Origin: Kitasatospora papulosa
Lineage (GTDB): Bacteria; Actinomycetota; Actinomycetes; Streptomycetales; Streptomycetaceae
Reading direction: 5' to 3'
NCBI RefSeq assembly: GCF_000717245.1
Contig: NZ_JNYQ01000012.1
Span: 261,505-325,504, forward strand
Length of the DNA: 64,000 nucleotides
A program made the position numbers and the translations under genes. This document shows, one piece after another, positions 25,402-34,700 of this stretch. The notes under the pieces were generated by a model, which was not told the origin of the DNA, ran no database searches, and was given only the letters and a program-made list of their open reading frames with translations. Position 1 is the first letter of the stretch. The number at the start of each line of letters is the position of its first letter.

Positions 25402-26462
25402 CGATCTTTTCGGACACGGCCGCGATCGACCTGCTCCACGGCATGCTGAAGATCCCCTCGCCGTCCTTCGCGGAGGCGGAGCTCGCCGCCCACGTGGTGG
25501 CCGCCATGCGCGGAGCCGGTCTCACCGCGCGCGTCGACGGCGTGGGCAACGCGGTCGGAGAGATCCGGCGCGGACCGGGACCGACGGTGATGCTGCTCGG
25601 GCACATGGACACCGTGCCGGGGGACGTCCCCGTGCGGTTGGACGGCGACCGCCTGTACGGCAGGGGCTCGGTCGACGCCAAGGGGCCGCTCGCCACGATG
25701 ATCTGCGCGGCCGCCAACAGTACGGGGTTCCGCGGCCGGATCGTGGTGGTCGGCGCGGTGGAGGAGGAGACCACGATGTCGCGGGGCGCGGTGGAGATCC
25801 GCCGTACGCACGAGCCGCCGGACGCGCTGATCATCGGCGAGCCCAGTGGCTGCGACACGGTCGTCCTCGGGTACAAGGGAAAGCTCGACCTCCGCTACGA
25901 CGTACGGTGCGAGGCGACCCATCCCAGCAACGTCGTGCCCAAGGCGTCCGAACTCGCGGCGCGGGCCTGGACGGAGCTGCTGGACCTGCTCGGCCCGGAG
26001 GCGAGCCACGCCCGATTCGACAGTCCTGGACCGACCTTGACGTCGATCAGCGGTGGACTGGATTCCGCCACCGCGGAGTTCAGTGTCCGGATCCCCCCGG
26101 GCTTCGACGCCGGGGGACTGGTGGCCGCGCTGTCCGAGCGGCTGGGCCCGGACACGCTGCAGGTCGTCAACACGGTGCGCGCCTGCCGTGTCGGCCGCAA
26201 CGACCCGGTGGTGCGTGCGCTGTCGGTCGCGATCCGCGCCGAGGGCGGCAGCCCGAGGGCGAAGGTGAAGACCGGCACCTCCGACATGAACACCCTGGCG
26301 GAGCGGTGGACCGTGCCGATGGCCACGTACGGGCCGGGGGACAGCAGCCTGGACCACTCCGACCGGGAACACATCAAACTGTCCGAGTACCTGTTCGGCG
26401 TCGGGGTGCTGACCCGTGCCCTGACCGGACTGGGCGAGCACCTCACCGGAGAGAACCGATGA
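25398..26462 (+). CDS. lysK: LysK-type M20 peptidase releasing the amino acid from LysW
   Basis: The GTGA overlap couples it to lysZ. The 354-residue M20 metallopeptidase has HMDTVPG and GRGSVDAKGP for the first zinc, VEEETT for the catalytic glutamates, and KTGTSDMN and DHSDREH for the second metal. It cleaves the isopeptide bond between the LysW C-terminus and the finished amino acid. In this operon it would free the transketolase/aminotransferase product. Confidence 0.92.
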   Translation: MTIFSDTAAIDLLHGMLKIPSPSFAEAELAAHVVAAMRGAGLTARVDGVGNAVGEIRRGPGPTVMLLGHMDTVPGDVPVRLDGDRLYGRGSVDAKGPLATMICAAANSTGFRGRIVVVGAVEEETTMSRGAVEIRRTHEPPDALIIGEPSGCDTVVLGYKGKLDLRYDVRCEATHPSNVVPKASELAARAWTELLDLLGPEASHARFDSPGPTLTSISGGLDSATAEFSVRIPPGFDAGGLVAALSERLGPDTLQVVNTVRACRVGRNDPVVRALSVAIRAEGGSPRAKVKTGTSDMNTLAERWTVPMATYGPGDSSLDHSDREHIKLSEYLFGVGVLTRALTGLGEHLTGENR

Positions 26463-27286
26463 GCGACGACCACGCGCGTACGGCACGGGAACTCATCGTG
26501 CGGATGTGCGCGAACCCGGAAGGCGGGCACCTCGGCGGATCGATGTCCATGGTCGAGATCCTGGTGACGCTCTACCGCCACGTGCTGAGGATCGACCCGG
26601 ACAGGCCGCAGGCGCCGGACCGGGACATCCTGCTGCTGAGCAAGGGACACGGCGCGATCGGACTGTACGCGGTCCTCGCGGAGCGAGGCTTCTTCCCCGC
26701 GGAGCTGCTGGCGAGCTACGGCACTCCGGACAGCATGTTCACCGCACACCCGAACCCGGCCGTCCCCGGGGTCGAGATGCCGACAGGGTCGCTCGGACAC
26801 GGACTGTCGCTCGGTGTCGGCTTCGCGCTCGCCGCCCGGCTGGACGGGAGCGACCGGCGCTGCTTCGTCGTACTCGGCGACGGGGAACTGCAGGAGGGCT
26901 CGGTCTGGGAGGCAGCGATGGCGGCCGGCTCCCAGAAACTGGACCGGCTGGTGGCGATCGTGGACCGCAACGGGCTGCAGATCAGCGGTGACACGGAAGA
27001 GACCATGGGTCTCGAGCCGCTCGGGGACCGCTGGCGCAGTTTCGGGTGGACGGTCCTGGAGGTCGACGGGCACGATCCGGAGCAGTTGCGGACGGCTCTG
27101 TCGCGTATCCCCTGCACCCCCGGCACACCGACCGTGCTGCTGGCCCGCACGGTCAAGGGCAAGGGACTGCCCTACATCGAGGGCCAGGCCCGCAGCCACT
27201 ACGTCCGGCTCACCGAACGCGGGTACCGGCGTGCCCGTGCCGCGGTGACGCGCGGCGAACGAACGGAGACGACATGCCCGTCGTGA
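26459..27286 (+). CDS. Transketolase, N-terminal (TPP-binding) subunit
   Basis: The 275-residue protein is the first half of a split transketolase. It has SKGHGAIGLYAVL, TGSLGHGLSLGVGFALAA, and the thiamine-diphosphate/metal motif GDGELQEGSVWEA. The start overlaps lysK as ATGA and the end overlaps the second subunit. With a LysW operon it would transfer a two-carbon ketol unit from a sugar phosphate to LysW-bound glutamate semialdehyde. That reaction is established for the DADH-type amino acid of the vazabitide cluster and is inferred here from identical gene content. Confidence 0.92.
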   Translation: MSDDHARTARELIVRMCANPEGGHLGGSMSMVEILVTLYRHVLRIDPDRPQAPDRDILLLSKGHGAIGLYAVLAERGFFPAELLASYGTPDSMFTAHPNPAVPGVEMPTGSLGHGLSLGVGFALAARLDGSDRRCFVVLGDGELQEGSVWEAAMAAGSQKLDRLVAIVDRNGLQISGDTEETMGLEPLGDRWRSFGWTVLEVDGHDPEQLRTALSRIPCTPGTPTVLLARTVKGKGLPYIEGQARSHYVRLTERGYRRARAAVTRGERTETTCPS

Positions 27287-28239
27287 CAGCCGAACCCACG
27301 GTGCCGGACGAGGCCCGCGCGGCCCGGGAGGTGTACCGGGACGTCCTGGTCGAGTTGTTCGGCGAGGACGAACGCTACGTCTGCCTGGACAGCGACACCG
27401 GTCTGTTCTCCGCCACCTCATGGGGCGAAGGGGCGCGGCGCTACCTCAACCTCGGGATCGCGGAGCAGAACCTGATGGGCGTGGCGGCAGGACTGGCCAG
27501 ATCCGGGAGGATCCCCTTCGTCAACACCATGGCGACCTTCGCCGCCACCCGTGCACTGGAAGCGGTGAAGCTCGACATCGCCTGGAACGACCTCCCGGTG
27601 CGTATCGTCGCCACCCACGGCGGGCTCTCCGCCGGCCACCTCGGTTCCACCCACCACGCGCTGGAAGACCTCGCCGTCATGCGGATGCTGCCGAACATGA
27701 CCGTGCTGGTGCCGGCGGACGGCCCCGCCACCGAGAGCCTGGTCCGAGCCGGCGCCGAGCTGCCGGGACCGGTGTACCTGCGCCTCGGACGCGGCGCGAC
27801 GCCCAGCATCGCGCCGGGGGCCGAACCGCTGCGGATCGGGGTCGCGCAGTCCCTGCGGCGCGGATCCGACGTGACGCTGATCGCCACCGGACCGCATCCC
27901 GTGCTCACCGCGGTCGAGACCGCAGAGGAACTGGCCCGCGACGGGATCGACGTGGCCGTGCTCAACATGCACACCGTGAAGCCGCTCGACCGGGAGGCGA
28001 TCGTCGCGGCCGCCACCGGCACGCGGGGAATCGTCACCGTCGAGGAGCACTGGGCCGCCGGGGGCCTCGGGTCAGCCGTCGCCGAGGTGGTGGCCGACCT
28101 CGGTGCCGCCTGCCCCGTACGGCGGGTGGCGGTCGCCGACCGGTTCGCCGCCGGTACCGGGGGACACCGGCATCTGCTGGCGCGCAACGGGATCTCCCGC
28201 GCGACGGTCACCGAGCACGTGCGGCGGCTGCTGGCCTGA
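27274..28239 (+). CDS. Transketolase, C-terminal subunit
   Basis: The 321-residue second subunit carries the pyrimidine-binding domain (LNLGIAEQNLMGVAAGLA with the catalytic Glu) and the C-terminal domain (VTVEEHWAAGGLGSAVAEV). Its start lies 13 bases inside the first subunit gene, so the two are made together. It is the last gene of the operon; a strong hairpin follows at 28279. Confidence 0.93.
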   Translation: MPVVTAEPTVPDEARAAREVYRDVLVELFGEDERYVCLDSDTGLFSATSWGEGARRYLNLGIAEQNLMGVAAGLARSGRIPFVNTMATFAATRALEAVKLDIAWNDLPVRIVATHGGLSAGHLGSTHHALEDLAVMRMLPNMTVLVPADGPATESLVRAGAELPGPVYLRLGRGATPSIAPGAEPLRIGVAQSLRRGSDVTLIATGPHPVLTAVETAEELARDGIDVAVLNMHTVKPLDREAIVAAATGTRGIVTVEEHWAAGGLGSAVAEVVADLGAACPVRRVAVADRFAAGTGGHRHLLARNGISRATVTEHVRRLLA

Positions 28240-28278
28240 ACCCAGGCGCTGAAGCCACCGCGGCGATCCCCGCCCCTC

Positions 28279-28331
28279 GCACCGACTCCGCCCCATGACC
28301 CTGGACCAGGATCATGGGGCGGAGTCGGTGC
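28279..28331. terminator. 20-bp perfect hairpin between convergent genes
   Basis: A perfect 20-bp stem (28279-28298 with 28312-28331) is extended inside by CCTGG/CCAGG. It lies between the convergent transketolase and aminotransferase stops. It should act as a bidirectional terminator; no U-tract is needed in actinomycetes. Confidence 0.9.
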
Positions 28332-28343
28332 GGCGGGCGGAGG

Positions 28344-29735
28344 TCATCGGGCGTCGAACGCCCCCGCCCATTCGGTGTCGGCGATCTCCGAGGCACGTTC
28401 CCAGTGCGGGGTGTAGTCCGTCGTCGCGGCGATGGCGGCCAGCGCCTCGCGGTTCAGCCAGACCTTCTCGAACGCGTCGGCGTACCGGTCGAGCAGCGGT
28501 CCCGAGTCCGGGTGCAGATGCGCCTTCTGGATGGTGAAGGAGTCGTCGAGGACCCGCAGGGTCGCCGGGAAGTCGCCGGGACGGTAAGGGCGGTCCACGA
28601 CGCCGGGCAGCGCCCACGGGTAGCCGCCGAAGCCGCGCCGGCCGGTGAAGACCCGTTGCGCGGGAAGCGGCTGCAGCTGGTAGGGCACGGCGGGCACCCC
28701 CTCGGCACGCAGGGCCCGCTGCAGGACCGAGCGCAGCGGGCCGGCCAACTCGTCGGCCAGCCCGAAGGCCGCGGGCTCCACCCGGATGCGCAGGATGTGC
28801 CAGGCATGGGTGCGGTCCTGCGGGACCTGGGGCACCAGGAAGCCGGGATACGCGGCCAGTCGCCCCAGCAGCCGGCCGACGTTCTCCTCACGGACGGCCA
28901 TCTCGGCGGGGAGCTGCGTCAACCGACTACGGGTGAAGGCCGCCTGTATCGCGTTCGGCTTGCAGTTCCAGCCCAGCAGATGCGCCACGTAGCTGCGCTC
29001 GCCGCGTGCCGGAATGAGTTCACCGAACTGCCGCAGCATGAGTGCTCTCGTCGCCACGTCCGCGTCATCCGTGGTGATCAGGCCGCCTTCACCGCAGGTG
29101 GCGAGATTCTTGCTGACGTTGAGGCTGAACGTGTTCACCGCACCGATGGAGCCCACGGACCGGCCCCGGTAACGGGCGCCGTGCGCCTGCGCGGCGTCCT
29201 CCACCACGGTGATCCCGTGTCGGGCGGCGATCTCGGTGATCCGGTCCATGTCGGCGGGCAGGCCGTGCAGGTGGACCACGACGATCGCCTTGGTCCGGCT
29301 GCTGATCGCGGCCTCCAGCGCCGCGGGGTCCAGGTTGAACGTGACCGGGTCGATGTCCACGAACACCGGTACGGCCATGAGATGGAGCGGAGCGGTGGCG
29401 CTGCCGATGAAACTCAGGGCAGGCACGATGACCTCGTCGCCGGGCTCCACACCCGCGGCGCCCAGCGCGACCGACAGCGCCGCGGTTCCGTTGCTCACCG
29501 CGACACAGTGCTCCGTGCCCACGAACCGCGCCCACTCCCGCTCCAGGCCGGCGATCTCCTGCTCTCCCGACGAGGCGGAGGTGAATCGGCCGGACCTCAG
29601 TACCCGGTGGACCGCCTGCTCGTCCTGACCGGTCACCATCGGCCAGGGCCTGATCCCGAGTTCCCTGGGAACGGCCCGGTCGCCACCGAACATCGCCAGG
29701 TCGGTCGTCTGCCGGGCCGGCTGCTGGATTGTCAC
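28344..29735 (-). CDS. DegT/DnrJ/EryC1-type PLP aminotransferase
   Basis: The 463-residue fold-I aminotransferase of the sugar/secondary-metabolite type has its PLP lysine in SLNVSKNLATCGEGG. Cofactor residues are in VSNGTAALSVALGAAG and EDAAQAHGA. It uses a GTG start. Members transfer an amino group from glutamate to a ketone, often on sugars or hydroxy-ketones. That is the expected last step for a transketolase-made hydroxyketone on LysW, giving a 2,6-diamino-5,7-dihydroxyheptanoate-like residue. It is divergent from the NRPS genes and convergent with the LysW operon. Confidence 0.92.
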   Translation of the reverse strand: MTIQQPARQTTDLAMFGGDRAVPRELGIRPWPMVTGQDEQAVHRVLRSGRFTSASSGEQEIAGLEREWARFVGTEHCVAVSNGTAALSVALGAAGVEPGDEVIVPALSFIGSATAPLHLMAVPVFVDIDPVTFNLDPAALEAAISSRTKAIVVVHLHGLPADMDRITEIAARHGITVVEDAAQAHGARYRGRSVGSIGAVNTFSLNVSKNLATCGEGGLITTDDADVATRALMLRQFGELIPARGERSYVAHLLGWNCKPNAIQAAFTRSRLTQLPAEMAVREENVGRLLGRLAAYPGFLVPQVPQDRTHAWHILRIRVEPAAFGLADELAGPLRSVLQRALRAEGVPAVPYQLQPLPAQRVFTGRRGFGGYPWALPGVVDRPYRPGDFPATLRVLDDSFTIQKAHLHPDSGPLLDRYADAFEKVWLNREALAAIAATTDYTPHWERASEIADTEWAGAFDAR

Positions 29736-29944
29736 CGCTGAACCTCTTCTCCGCGTGATTCCGTCCGAACGTCGCGCAAGTCATCGTCCGCGCGCACCGC
29801 CGCGACCGGCGGCAATCACACCGGCAATTGCTGTGTGCCCCCTCGCGGCTCTCCCCTGAAGTGCCGCTTCGACTGCCGCCGACGACGAGCGCGGCTGACT
29901 AACTTCGTTCCTGATTCCAGACCGGAACCGGAATGAGGGAATAC
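29736..29944. promoter_or_regulatory. Divergent promoter region between aminotransferase and NRPS genes
   Basis: About 210 bases separate two divergent starts. The right end carries GAGGG before the GTG of the T-E gene. I see no clear operator repeat. Confidence 0.45.
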
Positions 29945-31729
29945 GTGGACAGCCCTATTGATGATGCGAGTTCGCGTGTGGTCGGAGGAACTCCGGTCAC
30001 CCGACACCAGCGTGTCCTCTGCCAACTCGTCGCCGACGTACTCGGAGTGAGCGGCGTCGGGATCGGCGACGGGTTCGTGGCGCTCGGCGGAGACAGCATC
30101 ATCGCCATGCAACTCGTCGGCCGGGCACGGAAAGCCGGTCTGCGGATCACCGTCGGAGACGTGCTGACGCGGCGGGACATGGAAGCACTGGCACAGACGG
30201 CCACGCCGCTGGACCAGGAGCCGGCGCCCGTCGCGGACAACGGCGTGGGACCGGTCGTCACCACCCCGATCATGCACTGGTTCCGGGAACGCGGCGGCGC
30301 GGTCGACACCTACAACCAGTTCGCGGTCCTGCGCACGCCTTCAGGACTGACGGAACCCCGCCTGGTGTCGATGGTCCAAGCCCTGCTCGACCACCACGAC
30401 ATCCTGCGCCTGCGGCTGTCCGTGCCGGGCGACGGGGCGGACTGGTCGCTGGAGACCCTGCCGGCAGGCGCCGTGGACGCGGCCTCGGCCGTCCGGCGCA
30501 TCGACGTGGCGGGGCGCCCCGAACAGGACTGGGCCGGTCTGGTGCGACAGGAGTCGGACGTGGCGCGCGACAGGCTGCGCCCCGGGGAGGGCAACGTCCT
30601 CCAGGCCGTGTGGTTCGACGCCGGACCGGATCGCCGCGGCGTGCTCGCCCTGGTCGTCCACCACCTGGCCGTCGACTCGCTCTCCTGGCGCATCCTGGCC
30701 GCCGATCTCGCGAGCGCCTGGCAGGCGGTCGAACAGGGTGCGGCGATCACTCTCGATCCGGTGCCGACCTCGTTCCGCCGCTGGTCCCACATCCTCGCCG
30801 AGCAGGCGCACACGCAGACCGCCATCGCCGAACTGCCCGGCTGGCTGGATCGGTTGCGTCCCGGATCCGGCCGGTTCGGCGACCCGGTGAGGGTGCCGGG
30901 ACAGGACGTGGAAAGCCGGGACCGTAGCTTCACCGAGTCCCTGCCGGCCGAGTTCACGGAGGCGTTGCTGACCACGGTGCCGTCGCTGTTCAACGCCGGC
31001 ATCAACGACGTACTCCTGGCCGGGCTCGCACTGGCGCTGGGCGACTGGCACCGCGGACGCGGCACGGTCGGCGACGGCACCGCAATGCTGCACCTGGAGG
31101 GACACGGAAGGGAGGAGGCACTCGCGGAGGTCGATCTCTCCCGGACCGTCGGCTGGTTCACCAGCCTGTTCCCGATCAGGCTCGACCTGGGTGAAGCGGA
31201 CCGCACGGACGCGCACGCCGTCGGGGCGGAGGTGGGGAACGCGGTCAAGCGCGTCAAGGAGCAGGTGCGCGGCGTCCCCGACAAGGGGGTCCGTTACGGC
31301 CTCCTTCGCTATCTGAATCCCGAGACGGGTGAACTGCTGGAGAAGGCGGCCCAGCCGGAATTCGTCTTCAACTACCTGGGCCGTTTCGAGGCATCGGACG
31401 ACGCCGACTGGTCGGTCGTGGCGGAGTACGGGACCGGTCTGGACGACACGGGATCAGGGATGCCCATGGCCCACAGCATCGAGGTCAACGCGGCCACCGT
31501 GGACCGGACGGACGGACCGGTACTGCGGGCCACCTGGACCTGGGCCGACAGTGTCGTGTCCGAGGCGGACACCCGCGAGCTCGCGGACGGGTGGTTCCGG
31601 ATGCTCCGGGCCCTGGTCGCGCACGCCCGCGAACCCGGAGCGGGCGGGCTCACCCCGTCCGACCTGACCCTGAGCTCGCTCAGCCAGCACGAAATCGAAG
31701 AGATCGAATCCGATCTGCGGGCCTTCTGA
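29945..31729 (+). CDS. NRPS carrier-epimerase protein (T-E)
   Basis: The 594-residue protein has one carrier domain (LGGDSIIAMQL, residues ~46-56; the GGDS form typical before epimerases). An epimerisation domain follows, with HHLAVDSLSW (~238), EGHGRE (~384), RTVGWFTSLFP (~399) and FNYLGRF (~475). It has no C or A domain, so the amino acid must be loaded in trans, for instance by a stand-alone A protein at 49463 or 52231. It would supply a D-residue to the condensation domain that begins the next gene. The GTG at 29945 has GAGGG six bases upstream; an ATG at 29933 is the alternative. Confidence 0.9.
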   Translation: MDSPIDDASSRVVGGTPVTRHQRVLCQLVADVLGVSGVGIGDGFVALGGDSIIAMQLVGRARKAGLRITVGDVLTRRDMEALAQTATPLDQEPAPVADNGVGPVVTTPIMHWFRERGGAVDTYNQFAVLRTPSGLTEPRLVSMVQALLDHHDILRLRLSVPGDGADWSLETLPAGAVDAASAVRRIDVAGRPEQDWAGLVRQESDVARDRLRPGEGNVLQAVWFDAGPDRRGVLALVVHHLAVDSLSWRILAADLASAWQAVEQGAAITLDPVPTSFRRWSHILAEQAHTQTAIAELPGWLDRLRPGSGRFGDPVRVPGQDVESRDRSFTESLPAEFTEALLTTVPSLFNAGINDVLLAGLALALGDWHRGRGTVGDGTAMLHLEGHGREEALAEVDLSRTVGWFTSLFPIRLDLGEADRTDAHAVGAEVGNAVKRVKEQVRGVPDKGVRYGLLRYLNPETGELLEKAAQPEFVFNYLGRFEASDDADWSVVAEYGTGLDDTGSGMPMAHSIEVNAATVDRTDGPVLRATWTWADSVVSEADTRELADGWFRMLRALVAHAREPGAGGLTPSDLTLSSLSQHEIEEIESDLRAF

Positions 31730-31746
31730 GGAAGTTGACACTGAAG

Positions 31747-34700
31747 ATGAACCAATCGGCGGTCGAGGACATCCTTCCCCTGTCACCCTTGCAGGAAGGC
31801 CTTCTCTTTCACGCGCTGTTCGACCGGCAGAAGCACAGCCCCTACCTCGCACAATTCGCCGTGGATCTCGACGGGCCGGTGGATTCCGCGCTCCTGAGGG
31901 CCGCCGCGGAGACCGTGATGCGGCGCCATGCGACCCTGCGGTCCGGATTCCGGTACCGGAAGACGGGCGAACCGATACGGGTGGTCCGCCGCGATGTCCA
32001 GCTGGACTGGCGGGAGATCGAGACCGGGCAGGACGACACACCGGAACGGATCGCCGAACTGACCGAGCAGGACTGGGCCCGGGGCATCGACGTCGGCGGA
32101 TCGTCGCTGATCAGGTTCACCCTCGTCCGGCGCACCGACCGCCGCCACCGGCTGCTCGTGACGGCCCACCACCTCCTCCTGGACGGCTGGTCATTCGCCC
32201 TGCTGTTCCAGGAGCTGTTCGCGGTGTACTCCCGAGCGGGCGGCACCGCCGGCCTGCCGCCGGTGCGCCCGTACCGGGACTACCTGGCATGGGTGGCGCG
32301 ACAGGACCGGGTCGGCGCGGAGCGGCACTGGGCGATGGCCCTGGAAGGGGTCAGCGAGCCCACGTTCGTCGCCTCCGCCGATTCCCCGAGCGGTCCGCCG
32401 CCCGAGGAGGTCGCGGTGCTGCTCCCGTCGGAGACCACCGCGCTGCTGACCGCGTACGCCCGCAGCAACCACGTCCTGCTCAACACGGTGTGCCAGGGGA
32501 TCTGGGCCATCCTGGTCGGCTCGCTCACCGGACGCGACGACGTGGTGTTCGGCTCGACGGTCAGCGGCCGTCCGGCCGAGCTGGCCGGCGCGGACTCGAT
32601 GATCGGCATGCTCATCAACACCGTGCCGGTACGGGTACGGCTGGACCCGGCGGCCTCGCTGAGCGCGCTGTTCGAGCAGATCCAGGCGGGGCGCGCCGCG
32701 TCGCTCGACCACGACCACCTCGGTCTGACCGAGATCCAGCGTGTGACCGGGCTCCCCACCGCGCTCTTCGACACCAATGTGGTCTTCGACAACTTCCCCA
32801 TGCACGACTACAAGGTCGACTCACCCGACGGTGAACTGGAGGTGGGCGTCACCTTCCGGGACAGCGCGCACTATCCGCTGACCCTCGCCGTCGAACCGGG
32901 CGAGCGGCTCGCGCTGCGCCTGCACTACCGCCCGGACCTCTTCACCGCGGACCGGGCGGCCGAGCTCGCCGACCGGCTGGTGCTGCTCCTCGAGCAGGTG
33001 GCGGAGAACCCGGACCGACCGCTCTCCGCGCTCACCCTGCTGTCGCCCGAGCAGCACGACTGGGTCGTGCGCACGTGGAACGCCACCGCGGTCGAACTGC
33101 CCGAGGTCACGCTCGCCGACCTGTGGTCGGAACAGGTCCGGCGCACACCGGAGGCAACGGCCCTGGTGGCGTCCGACGAGCGACTGAGCTACGCCGAGCT
33201 GGACCGGCGTGTGGAGCTGCTGGCGGCCCAGCTCGCCCACCGAGGCGCCGGCCCCGACCGGGTCGTGGCCGTGGCGCTGCCCCGCTCGGTCGAGTTGGTG
33301 GTCGCGATCCTCGCCGTCGTCAGAGCGGGCGCGGCCTACCTTCCGGTGGATCTGGACCACCCCGCCGGGCGGATCGCCGCCATGGTCGCGGACGCCGGGC
33401 CGATCCTCGCGCTCACGGACTCCGAGAACGCCGGAGCCCTTCCCGGCCCCACGCCGAAGCTGTTGCTCGACGAGCCGATCGCCCCGGTCTCCGCCCGGCC
33501 GGTGCCACCGCTCCCGGCGCACTCCGCCTACGTCATCTTCACCTCCGGATCGACCGGACGGCCCAAGGGGGTCGTCGTCCCGCACGCCGCCATCGTCAAC
33601 CGGCTGCTGTGGATGCAGGCGGAATACCGGCTCACCGGTGCCGACCGGGTCCTGCAGAAGACCCCGGCCGGTTTCGACGTATCGGTGTGGGAGTTCTTCT
33701 GGCCCCTGATCTCCGGGGCGACCCTGGTACTGGCGAAGCCCGGCGGACACCGCGATCCCGCCTACCTGGCCGAGCTCATCCAGCGCGAATCGGTGACCGT
33801 CACGCACTTCGTGCCCTCGATGCTGCAGGCGTTCCTCCGGGAGCCCGGCGCGGCCGGCTGCACGGGCCTGCGCCGGATCATCTCCAGCGGAGAGGCCCTG
33901 GCCGCGGAGACACGGCGCGAACTCTTCGACACACTCGGCTCCTGCGAACTGCACAACCTCTACGGACCGACCGAGGCCGCGGTCGACGTGACCTCCTGGC
34001 AGTGCCACCGCGGCGACGAGGGAAGTACGGTGCCGATCGGCCGGCCGCTGGCCAACGTGTCGGCATACGTGCTGGACGGCGGGCTGCGACCGGTGCCGCC
34101 GGGAGTGGTGGGCGAGCTGTACCTGGGCGGGGTCCAGCTCGCCCGGGGATACACCGGGCGCCCCGCCTTGACCGCCGAGAGGTTCGTGGCCTGCCCGTTC
34201 GCGGCGGGGGAGCGCATGTACCGGACGGGTGACCTGGCCCGGTGGACCCCGGGCGGGGAACTGGAGTACGTCGGCCGCGCGGACGCACAGGTGAAGATCC
34301 GCGGCTTCCGTGTGGAGCCCGGCGAGATCGAGGCGGTGCTGGCCGGCCACCCCGCGGTGGTGCAGGCGGCGGTCGTCCTCAGGGAGGACCGGCCGGGCGA
34401 CCAGCGCCTGGTGGCGTATGCCGTGCCGCGGGCGCCGGGCCTCACGGACCGGGAACTGCGCCGGTTCATGGCGGACAGCCTGCCCGACTACATGGTCCCC
34501 GCCGCGGTGGTCCTGGTCGGGGCCATGCCGACCACGACGAACGGGAAACTCGACCGGGCCGCGCTGCCGGAGCCTGACCGGGCCGCGCACACCGTGCGGG
34601 AGCCGCGGAGTCCGCGTGAGGAGATCCTGTGCGAACTCTTCGCGGAAGTGCTCGGGGTGCCCCGCGTGGGAATCGACGACCACTTCTTCGACCTGGGAGG

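Noticed and set aside
22514..26462. Primary lysine or arginine synthesis by LysW
   Set aside because: The operon is joined to transketolase halves and NRPS genes and lacks the dedicated LysJ-type class III aminotransferase; Streptomyces makes lysine by the DAP route.
23820..26486. Long minus-strand frame (888 codons) opposite lysY/lysZ/lysK
   Set aside because: The plus strand carries intact catalytic motifs of three enzymes; the antisense frame has none.
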